Positions 8,801 through 16,467 are shown, numbered from the stretch's first letter. The stretch: DNA of 39,284 nt from JBBQWZ01 sp043788745 (GCA_043788745.1 JAYVTO010000195.1:1-39284); one strand, 5' to 3'. Numbers and translations are program-made. Notes: generated by a model from the sequence alone, not told the origin.

Positions 8801-8914
8801 GAGATAGACACCGACGGCGATCAGGGTGAGGATGACGAAGATGATTGGTTTGGCGTGACGAGCGGTCCAGTGTTCGGGTTCGACGCCAAGGGGAGAGATG
8901 GGCTGGCCGCTCAT
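5810..8914 (-). CDS. RND efflux transporter inner-membrane pump (HAE1-like)
   Basis: 1034 residues, the usual length of an AcrB/MdtB-type pump. It has TM1 at about 23-43, a large periplasmic loop (44-340), then TM2-TM6, a second loop and TM7-TM12. TM4 contains GLVIDDAIVVVEN with the paired proton-relay aspartates at 410-411, which favours the hydrophobe/amphiphile (HAE) class over heavy-metal pumps, which usually have a single aspartate here. It expels substrates from inner membrane or periplasm by proton antiport. Its GTG/ATG region overlaps the preceding fusion-protein gene by 4 bases, so the two are translationally coupled. It is the last gene of a TolC-MFP-RND operon. Confidence 0.95.
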   Translation of the reverse strand: MSGQPISPLGVEPEHWTARHAKPIIFVILTLIAVGVYLAYSIPISVFPTTDFPRIVIGADNGVVPIDQMLVTVTRPLEEAVNGVQGIELVKSVTSRGTAEVDLYFNWGVDMFQTLERVNAALARVQPSLPPGTKIRAERLTFAAFPVMGYSVTSDSIPATRLWELATYEMKPRLNRLRGVSTVIVQGGRVPEYEIRLDPSKMLQTAVTVPAILEAVRRGNIIDSPGLIEADHSLILSLVSGQAKTPEEIGKIVIKTTAANLPVRIADVAEVVHSVEPVYTMVTANGKRAVLLNVNRQPDGNTVEVADAVHAEIESIRKSLSKGIQLQPFYDQSEIVRDSISSVRDAILIGLILASIILVIFLRDWGTSLVAGLVIPATVAVTFIALRAFGESFNLMTLGGLAAAVGLVIDDAIVVVENIVLHRDAGQSRAESVSSAIREIAKPLVGSTITPIVVFLPLIAITGVTGVFFRALALTVGMALLTSLGLALTWTPTLSHYLIRRRDKPPVEENSGVLGALIRLYERVMRAAIAYPVMLGILIIALTGASWFCFNALGTDLLPKLDEGGFILDYLMPAGSSLAETDKALLQVEAILRATPEVENTSRRTGLQLGLAQVTESNRGDFTVKLKRARKRDVEEIISDIRARINRTLPMLDVEFPQLLQDMIGDLTSSPEPIEVKLFSPNLDALNEWGPKLGDEIKKLHGVVDVKNGIENTISGPAIVFKVDPAAAARAGLSPEEIDIDTSAIIQGQLSPTPVILNDRTYKIRVRYPEQARATIDSIRNALIVTPNGKGVTLGTVAELTELPRQIEVRRENLQRAIAVTARLEGISLGEGIDAVQKVIAKLDLPAAIRVEYGGSYKEQQRSFRDLVTVLILAIILVFIVLLFEFGGFAAPIAILASALLSTSGVFLALLITRTSFNISSFMGLIMVIGIVAKNGILLLDADQRFREAGSSPIEAMILAGERRLRPILMTALATIAGMIPLSLALGAGSQMLQPLAISVIGGVLASMILSLIVTPAANYFLRGRSAIAEPNRN

Positions 8915-10212
8915 TTCCCGGGGGCGTCCTTTTTGTCGTCGTCTTTCTTCTCGTCGTCTTTGTCTTTTTTCTTTTCGTCCTTGGCGGACTGGAGTTTGAC
9001 CCTGGTGCCGTCTTCGAGGCCGAGGCCTCCGGAGAGGACGATTTTGACTCCGGCGTCGATGCCCTCGAGGATTTCAGCGATTTCGTTGGTGCGGACGCCG
9101 GTTTTCACTTTTTTCTCGTGGGCGACCATGTCGGAGCCGACGACGAGGACGGCAGTGCCGCCTTCCGATGACGTTACGAGTGCGGCGAGCGGAACGACGA
9201 CGGCGTCCCTGATGCGATCGGCACTAATCGCGACGCGGACGCTCGAGCCGGGGCGGAGTTTGAGACCGGGGTTCGCGGCCTGGACCCAGACTTCGACGGT
9301 TGTTCCCTGGGGATCGAGGGCCGGGCTGATGACGGTGATTCTGCCGGAGGCTTCGATTGCGCCGTCCGCGGAATTGATTTTCGCGGGCTGACCGATGCGC
9401 AGATATTGCGCCTGCGATTGGGGGATGCCGGCGCGGGCGATCACGCTCGAGACATCCATGATGACGAGGAGGGGCGATCCGGCGGCGGCCAGCTCTCCGG
9501 CAAAGAGCGGGCGTTCGGCGACGACACCAGTGATGGGGCTACGAATTTCGGCGTAGTTGAGCTGGGCTTGCGCGGATTCGAGTTTGCCTTTGGCGGAGTC
9601 GACGCCGCCTTGCGCGCCTTTTACATTCTCGACGCGAGAGACATTGCGTACGGAATCGAAGTGGCGGCGGGCGGTATCGTACTGGCCTTTGGCTTGCGCC
9701 TGCGCGACAGCGGCTTCGTCGACGAGGCGTCGCGCGAGCGCGCCTTCGCGGAAGAGTTGCTGACGGCTTTCGTATAGCTTTTGTGCGGCGTCGAGTGACT
9801 GCTTGGCGGCTTGCGTATCGGATTCTGCTTTGGTGAGTTCGTCGGGGACGGCGGCGGAAGTGGTGTTGCGGAGCGCGGCGGCGGCTTGATCGAGCGCGCC
9901 TTTCGCATCGGCGACGGCGGCGAGCAGGTCTTTGTTTTCGAGTTGCGCGAGGAGTTGGCCCTTCGTGACGTGGTCGCCACGGTTGACGAAAAACTTCACG
10001 ACGGGCGCGCTGATCTTGGGCGTGACGGCGGATTGGTCGAGCGCGCGGAGGATGCCGTCGGCGGCGATGAGGCGATCAAACGATTCTCGTTTGGCGTCGC
10101 CGAGGACGACTGGCCGAACAGGCTCGCCTTCCTTCTCTTTTTCGACTTCTTTGCCGCAGCCAGTGAGGAATACGGCGGCGAGGGTGAATCGCAAGATGAA
10201 ATGACGTGCCAT
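8911..10212 (-). CDS. RND efflux membrane-fusion (periplasmic adaptor) lipoprotein
   Basis: 433 residues. The N-terminus MARHFILRFTLAAVFLTGC is a lipoprotein signal with acylated Cys19. It is followed by a barrel-sandwich/lipoyl half motif (SAPVVKFFVNRGDHVTKGQ), a long alpha-helical coiled-coil hairpin rich in A, Q, K and E (about 110-220), the second lipoyl half (AEIRSPITGVVAERPLFAGE) and a beta-barrel region. This is the HlyD/AcrA-type adaptor that links the inner-membrane pump to TolC. An odd feature is the C-terminal tail, almost entirely K and D (about 25 residues), which would form a highly charged periplasmic extension. Starts 3 bases after the TolC stop and overlaps the pump by 4 bases. 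Confidence 0.95.
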   Translation of the reverse strand: MARHFILRFTLAAVFLTGCGKEVEKEKEGEPVRPVVLGDAKRESFDRLIAADGILRALDQSAVTPKISAPVVKFFVNRGDHVTKGQLLAQLENKDLLAAVADAKGALDQAAAALRNTTSAAVPDELTKAESDTQAAKQSLDAAQKLYESRQQLFREGALARRLVDEAAVAQAQAKGQYDTARRHFDSVRNVSRVENVKGAQGGVDSAKGKLESAQAQLNYAEIRSPITGVVAERPLFAGELAAAGSPLLVIMDVSSVIARAGIPQSQAQYLRIGQPAKINSADGAIEASGRITVISPALDPQGTTVEVWVQAANPGLKLRPGSSVRVAISADRIRDAVVVPLAALVTSSEGGTAVLVVGSDMVAHEKKVKTGVRTNEIAEILEGIDAGVKIVLSGGLGLEDGTRVKLQSAKDEKKKDKDDEKKDDDKKDAPGK

Positions 10213-10215
10213 GAG

Positions 10216-11502
10216 TTAGAACTTTCCTGCCAGAACCTGGATGGATGCGAGCGCGACGCGGAAGCGCGCGAGTCCGTCCGCATGCGCGTTACGGGCGAGG
10301 GCGGCGGAGGTTTGCGCGTCGACGACTTCAAGCGCGTTCGCTTCACCGCCGGAGTAGCGGAGCAGCGTCAGGCGGAGGCTTTCCGCGGCGAGGTTGACGG
10401 TGTCCCGCAGGGAAGCGAGTTGATTGCGAGCGACGGCGGCCTCCAGGTAGAGGCCTTCGGCGTTGGCGCGGACGTTACGCCTTGTGAAGTTGAGGTCGAG
10501 ATTCGCTTGGCGGCGTTGGAGTTCGGATTGGCGAACTTTACTGCGTGTCGCGCCCCAATTCCAGACGGGCACATTGACTCCGACGATGAACGAAGAGCCG
10601 AGGTTGGTGAGGCCGTCGGGCGTGCGTGCGGCAAAGAAGTTGGAGTCGAGCCCGAAGAAGTAGTCGGCGACGACGGTGGGGAAGTAGCCGCCGCGCGCGG
10701 CTTGCACACCAAAGGCCGCTTGCGTGATGCCGGCTTCGGCGGCCTGGATTTCAGGATTGTTGGAGAATGCCTGCTGTTGGAGTTCTTCCCCGGTGGAGAG
10801 GGGGAGGTCGGCGGAGAGGTCGTCGACAACGGAGAACTGCTGGGCAAGATCGGCGAAGAGGAGTACGGCGAGGCCGAGCTTCGCCTTGTCGACGTTGGTT
10901 GTGCTTTCGAGGAGGTCGCGCTCGCGCTCGCGAAGCTGCAGCCGCGCTTTGACGACGTCGGCGCGGGCGACCTCGCCGCCGCGCTCCTGCTTTTGCGTAA
11001 TATCTTCGAAGCGCTTGGCCTCCTCAAGGCTGCGGCGCGCGTTCTCGACACGGCGTTGCGCTGCGACGACGGCGTAGTAAGCCTGAATCACCGTATTGAC
11101 CAAGCCGCGCGTCGCGATGCTTTGGCGGGCGCGCGCTGCGGATTCCGTGGCGATGGTGCGGCGATAATCGGCAAGCTTCGAGGCGGAGAATACGTCGGCG
11201 TGCACGCTGACTTGTTCGTCGTAGAGACGTACACCGTTGTTGGCAGCAAAGACGCCACTCGATGTCCCGTTGCCTTGGGTGTAGGTGTATTGATTCATGA
11301 GGCTGACGTTGGGGAGCAGGCCGGCTTTGGCTTGACGGCGATCCTCGCGGGCGGAGAGGGTGGCGATTCCGGCGGCCTGGAATTGGGGACTGAAGGCCTT
11401 GGCGCGTTCGATTGCGTTCGCGAGATCGATGGACAGGGGGGCGGCCGCGGGCGGGGTCTGCCCGAAGGCGGCACAGGCAACGATTAAAAGACCAAGGCGC
11501 AT
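10216..11502 (-). CDS. TolC-family outer-membrane efflux channel
   Basis: About 428 residues from the ATG at 11502, which begins a clear signal peptide (MRLGLLIVACAAFGQ); a TTG seven codons upstream is open but would spoil the signal. The protein shows two halves of long amphipathic alpha-helices with A/E/R-rich heptads (for example ENARRSLEEAKRFEDITQKQERGGEVARADV), the typical TolC/OEP duplication. It forms the trimeric outer-membrane exit duct for the adaptor and pump encoded immediately downstream. First gene of the efflux operon, divergent from the response regulator, with the shared promoter region at 11503-11608. Confidence 0.93.
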   Translation of the reverse strand: MRLGLLIVACAAFGQTPPAAAPLSIDLANAIERAKAFSPQFQAAGIATLSAREDRRQAKAGLLPNVSLMNQYTYTQGNGTSSGVFAANNGVRLYDEQVSVHADVFSASKLADYRRTIATESAARARQSIATRGLVNTVIQAYYAVVAAQRRVENARRSLEEAKRFEDITQKQERGGEVARADVVKARLQLRERERDLLESTTNVDKAKLGLAVLLFADLAQQFSVVDDLSADLPLSTGEELQQQAFSNNPEIQAAEAGITQAAFGVQAARGGYFPTVVADYFFGLDSNFFAARTPDGLTNLGSSFIVGVNVPVWNWGATRSKVRQSELQRRQANLDLNFTRRNVRANAEGLYLEAAVARNQLASLRDTVNLAAESLRLTLLRYSGGEANALEVVDAQTSAALARNAHADGLARFRVALASIQVLAGKF

Positions 11503-11524
11503 GACGATATACCAGTTACGCAAA

Positions 11525-11580
11525 TTTTTCTGAAAAACGTCTGAAGCGCGCTTTGCTTCGTACAGATGATTTTCAGATTT
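11525..11580. promoter_or_regulatory. Candidate response-regulator binding sites between efflux and two-component genes
   Basis: The hexamer TCTGAA occurs at 11529-11534 and again at 11540-11545, an 11-base phase typical of OmpR/PhoB-class direct-repeat sites. Its reverse complement TTCAGA is at 11572-11577. A stem GAAGC (11543-11547) with GCTTC (11555-11559) lies between. The position in the divergent promoter of the efflux operon and its two-component genes suggests cross- and autoregulation; this is an inference. Confidence 0.4.
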
Positions 11581-11608
11581 CCAGTCTACGATGGAGAGCG
11601 GGAAAGCA

Positions 11609-12292
11609 ATGCGAATCCTGGTTGTCGAAGACGAGCGGCGAATGGCGGAGTTGCTGCGTCAGGGGCTGAGCGAAGAAGGTCACAGCGTGACGGTCGCGAC
11701 GGACGGGCACGAGGGGTTAAGCCTGGCGGAGAGCGATGCTTTCGATTTAGTGATGCTGGATGTGATGCTGCCTGGAATCGATGGATTGACGATCACGCGG
11801 CGGCTGCGGGCGCGGCGGAATCAGACTCCGGTTCTGCTGCTGACGGCGCGGGATTCGGATAACGATGTGGTCGCGGGACTGGATCTTGGGGCGGACGACT
11901 ATCTGACGAAGCCGTTTTCGTTTGAGGTGCTGTTTGCTCGCGTGCGCGCCGTGGGGCGGCGCGGCGCGATTCCGCAGGCGGTGAGTCTTGAGGTTGGCAA
12001 CCTCATTCTGAATCAGGGAACCCGGCAGGTTGTGCGCGGCGCGCGCGAAATTGCTCTGACGCGAACGGAGTTTGCAATTCTTGAATTGTTGATGCGCAAT
12101 GCGGGCCGGGTGCTGTCGCGGGATTCGCTGATTGAGAGCGTTTGGGGCGGCGAAGATATCGAGAGCAATACGCTGGATGCATTTGTACGGCTACTGCGGC
12201 AGAAAATTGAGGCGTCTGGGGAGGCCCGGCTGCTGCATACCGTGCGCGGCGTAGGGTACACGGTTCGCGTTGGGGACGGTGCGAGTTCATGA
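11609..12292 (+). CDS. OmpR/PhoB-family response regulator
   Basis: About 227 residues from the ATG at 11609, which gives the canonical MRILVVEDE start; an in-frame ATG six codons upstream is less typical. Receiver domain 1-115 with acidic pocket E7/D8, phospho-acceptor D51 (LVMLDVMLPG), T79 and K101 (TKPF). C-terminal winged-helix DNA-binding domain (about 130-225) ending in VRGVGYTVR. Its stop overlaps the histidine kinase start (ATGA, 12289-12292). It probably controls the divergent RND operon and the genes that follow, in the manner of other two-component systems paired with RND pumps. Confidence 0.95.
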   Translation: MRILVVEDERRMAELLRQGLSEEGHSVTVATDGHEGLSLAESDAFDLVMLDVMLPGIDGLTITRRLRARRNQTPVLLLTARDSDNDVVAGLDLGADDYLTKPFSFEVLFARVRAVGRRGAIPQAVSLEVGNLILNQGTRQVVRGAREIALTRTEFAILELLMRNAGRVLSRDSLIESVWGGEDIESNTLDAFVRLLRQKIEASGEARLLHTVRGVGYTVRVGDGASS

Positions 12293-13704
12293 GGGGCTAC
12301 TCGCAGCTTTCGATCCGGTGGCGCCTGGCGCTGTGGTACTCGGCGGTGCTTTTGCTCGGCCTGGCGCTGTTCGGCGCGGGGATCTGGTTGGCGTTGGAGC
12401 AGAAGCTGGTCGCAGGCGTGGACACGCGGCTGGCGCAAAAGGCCCGGGCGGTGCAGACGGTGCTGGAGTTGGAGCAGGTGACGACAGACCGGGCGCAGGC
12501 GCAGATGGAGCTTTCGGAATTCGCGAAAGAGGTTCCGGACGGACAGTTGATCCAGATCGCGGACGCGGGGGGCGGGTTTCTGGTTCCTGCCGCTGGCGCG
12601 CCATTCTTTCCGGCGCAGTGGATGTCGGAAGCTGCCGGAGCGCGGACGGTCGAGCAGGGCGGCCGGCACTATCGCGTATTCGTGACGAAGTTCGATCATG
12701 CGGGGCAGACCTATCGCGCATTGCTCGGTACGCCGCTGGACGATGTGAACGCGGTGATTGGCGAACTGCGGAATCTGTTGTTGGCTGTTGTGCCCGCGGT
12801 TCTGTTGGTGGCGAGTATAGGAGGGTACTGGGTGAGCCGCCGCGCGCTTGCGCCAGTGGATGAGATCACGCGAGTTGCAAAGTCGATTCATGTGCAGAAC
12901 CTGTCGAGCCGGTTGGCGGTTCCCCGGACGGGCGACGAATTGCAACGCTTGTCGGAGACGTGGAACGAGATGCTCGAGCGCCTGGAGGGCGCTGTGAAGC
13001 GGATTCGTCAATTCACGGCGGATGCGTCGCATGAGTTGCGGACTCCGGTGACGTTGATCCGGTCGACAGCGGAGTTGGCGCTGCGGCGCGAGCGCGGCCC
13101 GGAAGAGTACCGCATCGCGTTGGCGGCGATCGAAGGCGAAGCGAAGCGGATGACGGAGTTAACGACGTCGTTGTTGACTCTTGCGCGCGCGGACTCGGAT
13201 GAGATTCACCTGATGCTGCGTCCGACGAACGTGGCGGCCGTTGTTTCGGAGGCGGCGGAGCAGAATCGAGCGGCGGCCGAGGCGAAGGGTATTGCACTGC
13301 GCACGGAGGCGAGCGGCGCGGTGTTGGAAGCAGACGCCAACGAGGCGGGATTGCGTCGAATCTTGCTGGTTCTGATTGACAACGCGTTGCAGTATACGGC
13401 TGTCAGTGGCAGCGTGACAGTCGGGGTTCGAGGAGACGAGGCAGGGATCACGGTGTTCGTGCGAGATACGGGTGAAGGGATTCCGCCGGACGCACTGCCG
13501 CATATTTTCGACCGTTTCTTTCGGGCGCATCCGGCACGAAGCAACGGGGGCGCCGGGTTGGGGCTTTCGATTGCGCAGGCCATTGCGCGGGCGCATGGAT
13601 CGAAAATTGGCGTCGAAAGCGTAGAGGGAATGGGCGCCTGTTTTTCATTCACGCTGCCCGTCGGGCTTTCACGCAATTTTCAGGCGGTTCCGGTAGCCTC
13701 TTAA
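12289..13704 (+). CDS. Membrane sensor histidine kinase
   Basis: 471 residues. TM1 about 13-37, periplasmic sensor segment about 38-162 with no recognised named fold, TM2 about 163-183, HAMP about 184-236. The HisKA motif FTADASHELRTPV places the phosphorylated histidine at 248. ATP-binding motifs follow: N box LIDNALQY (N365), G1 box DTGEGI (393-398) and G2 GGAGLGL (420-426). Translationally coupled to the response regulator by a 4-base overlap. The neighbouring PepSY-like and efflux genes suggest it senses an envelope or efflux-related signal; the ligand is unknown. Confidence 0.95.
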   Translation: MRGYSQLSIRWRLALWYSAVLLLGLALFGAGIWLALEQKLVAGVDTRLAQKARAVQTVLELEQVTTDRAQAQMELSEFAKEVPDGQLIQIADAGGGFLVPAAGAPFFPAQWMSEAAGARTVEQGGRHYRVFVTKFDHAGQTYRALLGTPLDDVNAVIGELRNLLLAVVPAVLLVASIGGYWVSRRALAPVDEITRVAKSIHVQNLSSRLAVPRTGDELQRLSETWNEMLERLEGAVKRIRQFTADASHELRTPVTLIRSTAELALRRERGPEEYRIALAAIEGEAKRMTELTTSLLTLARADSDEIHLMLRPTNVAAVVSEAAEQNRAAAEAKGIALRTEASGAVLEADANEAGLRRILLVLIDNALQYTAVSGSVTVGVRGDEAGITVFVRDTGEGIPPDALPHIFDRFFRAHPARSNGGAGLGLSIAQAIARAHGSKIGVESVEGMGACFSFTLPVGLSRNFQAVPVAS

Positions 13705-13717
13705 TAGGGAGCCTTCT

Positions 13718-14161
13718 ATGAAGAAACTATTTGCTGCGTTGTTAACTCTGTCGCTCGCGTTCACGGCCGCGGCGGAGAAGAGCGTGAAGATGAAGGATCT
13801 GCCTCCGGCTGTGAAGAAGGCCGTGGAGGAGAACACGAAGGGCGCGGAGATCAAGGGCATCAGCAAGGAAGTCGAGAAGGGCAAGACGATGTACGAGGTG
13901 GAAACACTCGTCAACGGAAAGACCCGCGACATGATGATTGATGCGAACGGCGTGGTGACGCTGATTGAGCAGGAAGTGACGCTCGACAGCATTCCGGCGG
14001 GCGCGAAGGCAGCGATTGAAAAGAAGGCAGCGGGTGCTAAAATCGCGAAGGTCGAGACGCTGACCAAGGGGCAGACAGTCACCTACGAAGCTCAAATGGT
14101 GGGCAAGGGCGGCAAGAAGTCCGAGATTGTTGTGTCGGCTGACGGCACACCGCAGAAGTAG
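13718..14161 (+). CDS. Periplasmic PepSY-like protein
   Basis: 147 residues with a signal peptide (MKKLFAALLTLSLAFTAAA). The mature part contains two similar lobes: LPPAVKKAVEENTKGAEIKG...YEVETLVNGK and IPAGAKAAIEKKAAGAKIAK...YEAQMVGKGG, each an alpha helix followed by beta strands, the pattern of PepSY/BLIP-like modules. Such small periplasmic proteins often sit next to two-component systems and modulate or report envelope stress. Follows the kinase by 13 bases with a GGGAG ribosome site, so it is probably in the same transcript. Confidence 0.75.
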   Translation: MKKLFAALLTLSLAFTAAAEKSVKMKDLPPAVKKAVEENTKGAEIKGISKEVEKGKTMYEVETLVNGKTRDMMIDANGVVTLIEQEVTLDSIPAGAKAAIEKKAAGAKIAKVETLTKGQTVTYEAQMVGKGGKKSEIVVSADGTPQK

Positions 14162-14196
14162 TTGAACCAGTTCTTTGGAAATCAGGGAGACGAAGT

Positions 14197-15210
14197 ATGC
14201 TGACGGCGCGAAAAATGATGGTGACGCTTGCTTGCGTCGCGGGTCTGGCTCTTGCAGCCACCGACCTCAAGATTCTCGACCGGATCCCGTTGCCGGGCAC
14301 CGGCGGGTGGGACTACGTGACGTTCGACACCGCCGCGCGGAGGATCTATATCTCTCACGCTACGCAGGTGGAGGTTCTCGACGCCGATAGCGGCAAGATG
14401 GTGGGGACGATCGCCGACACGCCAGGCGTGCATGGAATTGCGATCGCGACGCCGTTCAACCACGGCTTCACGAGCAACGGACGCGAGAACAAGGTCTCGA
14501 TGTTCGATCCGAAGACGCTTGCGTTGATCAAGAAGATCGACGTGGGCAAGGGTCCGGATGGGATCTACTATCACGAGGCTACGAAGCGCGTATTTACGAA
14601 CAATCATGGCTCAGACGATATGACCGTGATCGACGCGGCTAAGGGCGAAGTGGTGGGTACCGTGAAGCTCGAGGGCGCCGGCGAGCAGATCATTTCGGGC
14701 AAGGACGGGATGCTCTACGTCAACGTAGAGGACAAGGCTGAGGTTGCCGTGGTCGATCCGAAGACGCTCGAAGTGAAGCGCAGGATGCCGATCGGCGTGG
14801 CCAAGATTCCAACGGGTCTGGCGTATGACGCGAAGAACAACCGTTTGTTTATCGCTTGCCGCGAGAAGCCGCTGATGGTTGTTATGGATTCGATTTCGGG
14901 CAAGGTGATTACGAGCTTTCCGATTGGGACCGGCGCTGACTGGGCGGAGTTCGACGAATCGACCAGGACGGCGTATGTGTCGACGGGCGAGGGTCCGCTG
15001 GGAATCTTCAAGCAGTTGTCGGCGGATAAATATGAGGCCGATTCGCTGATGACGCAGCAGAGCGCGAAGACGATGGCGTTCGATGCAAAGACGAAGAAGT
15101 TGTATCTGCCGGCGGCGGAGTTCACGACGACGCCGAACGCGGATCCGGCGAAGCGGCCGACGCGAACGATGAAGCCAGGAACGTTTGTGTTGCTGGTGGT
15201 CGGCAAATAA
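14197..15210 (+). CDS. Exported YncE-like beta-propeller protein
   Basis: 337 residues with a signal peptide (MLTARKMMVTLACVAGLALAA). Successive repeats of about 40 residues read D..TG/GKMVGTI, VIDAAKGEVVGTVKLEG and VVDPKTLEVKRRMPIG, the YVTN/YncE seven-bladed propeller pattern. Such proteins are periplasmic and of uncertain biochemical function. It follows the PepSY-like gene by 35 bases in the same direction, so it may belong to the two-component regulon. No enzymatic motif is visible. Confidence 0.8.
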   Translation: MLTARKMMVTLACVAGLALAATDLKILDRIPLPGTGGWDYVTFDTAARRIYISHATQVEVLDADSGKMVGTIADTPGVHGIAIATPFNHGFTSNGRENKVSMFDPKTLALIKKIDVGKGPDGIYYHEATKRVFTNNHGSDDMTVIDAAKGEVVGTVKLEGAGEQIISGKDGMLYVNVEDKAEVAVVDPKTLEVKRRMPIGVAKIPTGLAYDAKNNRLFIACREKPLMVVMDSISGKVITSFPIGTGADWAEFDESTRTAYVSTGEGPLGIFKQLSADKYEADSLMTQQSAKTMAFDAKTKKLYLPAAEFTTTPNADPAKRPTRTMKPGTFVLLVVGK

Positions 15211-15362
15211 GCTTCCTTCCGGTTTCGGATGGAAGGCCCGGCGCAGCGATGCAGCCTGGCGTTTCTTTGGTTTGTGGCTACTGCTCACGGCCAGCAGTCC
15301 GGCGCGACGTATTATGAATACGAACCCGCTCGCGAAGGCGCGAATGGCTGCGACGTGGACTT

Positions 15363-15650
15363 ATGCCCAGCATCGGCGTCATCACCATGGAACTGCGGCT
15401 CGAAGAGTCGCACTCCTTAAAAGATAAGCGGCAGGTCGTCCGATCGCTCAAAGACCGGCTTCGGCGCAAGTTCAACGTCTCGGTTGCCGAAATCGACGGC
15501 GAAGGCGCGTGGCAGCGCTCGACGATCGCCGCGGTCACGGTGTCGCCGAGCAGGGATTATGCCGAGCAACTTTTGAAGGCAGTAGAAGAAGACGCCGCAG
15601 GCATGCTCGGCCCGATGCTCGTCGATGTCATTGTCGAATGGCTGGCATGA
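15363..15650 (+). CDS. ylxP: DUF503 / YlxP-family protein
   Basis: 95 residues beginning MPSIGVITMELRLEESHSLKDKRQVVRSL, the diagnostic start of the YlxP (DUF503) family, and continuing with NVSVAEIDGEGAWQRSTIAAV. In many bacteria ylxP lies in the nusA-infB-ylxP-rbfA-truB cluster; its role is thought to be linked to ribosome maturation. Here infB is absent, the upstream gene is unrelated, and rbfA lies 1.5 kb downstream behind toxin-antitoxin genes. Ribosome site is weak (gtggac). Confidence 0.88.
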   Translation: MPSIGVITMELRLEESHSLKDKRQVVRSLKDRLRRKFNVSVAEIDGEGAWQRSTIAAVTVSPSRDYAEQLLKAVEEDAAGMLGPMLVDVIVEWLA

Positions 15651-15666
15651 TCGCGCTGTGCGCCGG

Positions 15667-15680
15667 TGCTAGTCTGAAGA
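15667..15680 (+). promoter_or_regulatory. Duplicated leader element, copy 1
   Basis: gtgctagtctgaag precedes the first antitoxin by 12 bases and is repeated exactly at 16442-16455, 20 bases before the... second antitoxin's upstream position (12 bases before its ATG is the variable spacer). TGCTAGTCT could be an extended -10 element, but only the conservation is directly seen. Confidence 0.35.
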
Positions 15681-15691
15681 CTGAGCTGCGT

Positions 15692-15961
15692 ATGTCGATC
15701 ATCATCGAGCTAGCACCCGAATTGGGGGAGCGCCTTCGCCAGGAAGCAGCCTCGCGCGGCGTGGAATTGGATCGGCATGCCGCATCCCTGCTCTCGGAGA
15801 GCGTATCCCAAGCGTCAGCCGCAATTCTGACCGGCGATGCGTGGGTTGCCGCCTTAAGCGAACTTGCCGGAAGCGTGAAAGACACCCAGCCGCTGAACCC
15901 TGAGTCTCTGCGACGCGAGTATCGATACAACATGGACTGGGATGGGAAGCGCCTCGATTGA
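15692..15961 (+). CDS. Antitoxin-like protein of TA module 1
   Basis: 89 residues from ATG 15692, chosen because the homologous second copy starts at the same place (MSI(I/T)IELAPELE). The N-terminus IIIELAPELGERLRQEAASRGVELDRHAASLL is a ribbon-helix-helix-like DNA-binding segment; the C-terminus (ESLRREYRYNMDWDGKRLD) is the expected flexible toxin-neutralising tail. It would bind the PIN toxin encoded one base downstream and repress the module. Its partner toxin is frameshifted, so it may now serve as a solitary antitoxin, or act on the product of the second module. Confidence 0.7.
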   Translation: MSIIIELAPELGERLRQEAASRGVELDRHAASLLSESVSQASAAILTGDAWVAALSELAGSVKDTQPLNPESLRREYRYNMDWDGKRLD

Positions 15962-15962
15962 G

Positions 15963-16402
15963 ATGGATTGCGGTCTCGACACCAACGTCCTGCTCATTCA
16001 CCTTCAGAATGAAAACTCCCAGGCCGAGCAAGTAAACTCGGCTCTTGAGATACTCCATCGGAAGGGACGCAGGCTTTGCGTTCTCTCGCAGAACCCAGGC
16101 GAGTTCTGGAACGTCTGCACGCGACCGGCAACGGTGAACGGTCTAGTTTTAGGTATCGAAGACGCGGAAGTCAGGCTCGCCAAGATCGATCGTCTCTTCT
16201 ATCGGCGGCCTGATTTAGAGGCTATTCACATGACCTGGCGCGAGCTCATTATTCATTGCCGAGTTCCGGCGGCCAGGTCCATGACGCGCGTATTACCGCA
16301 GCGATGAAAGTCCACGGAGTCAATGAAATGCTTACTTCCAACACATCCGGTTTCGCCCGCGATGGCATCCGCGCCATCCACCCCTCGGAGGTAACCGCCT
16401 AG
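15963..16402 (+). pseudogene. Frameshifted PIN-domain toxin of TA module 1
   Basis: From ATG 15963 the product reads MDCGLDTNVLL...ALEILHRKGRRLCVLSQNPGEFWNVCTRP, a PIN domain with the first aspartate and the glutamate in place. Compared with the intact second copy, one base is missing near 16265 (gtt-ccggc against gtctccggt), after which the frame runs into a premature stop at 16305-16307. Shifting frame restores homology (GGQVHDARITAAMKVHGVNE...) to a stop at 16400-16402. Two further defects appear: the last acidic residue of the active site is lost (NTSGF in place of NTPDF) and one codon is deleted near 16373. The gene is probably inactive. Confidence 0.85.
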
Positions 16403-16441
16403 TTCCTCGCAACCTCTCGTATATTGCCTGTTACCTCGCCA

Positions 16442-16455
16442 GTGCTAGTCTGAAG
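16442..16455 (+). promoter_or_regulatory. Duplicated leader element, copy 2
   Basis: Exact second copy of gtgctagtctgaag, preceding the second antitoxin start by 12 bases. It shows that the duplication included upstream sequence and may mark the module's own promoter or operator. Confidence 0.35.
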
Positions 16456-16467
16456 CAAGAGCAGTCT

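Noticed and set aside
8576..9391. Long plus-strand frames opposite the RND pump and adaptor genes
   Set aside because: They are antisense shadows created by high GC content; the minus-strand genes carry all family motifs.
15229..15420. Small exported protein upstream of ylxP
   Set aside because: The hydrophobic start looks like a signal peptide, but the rest is out-of-frame reading of the ylxP start and it overlaps that gene by 58 bases.
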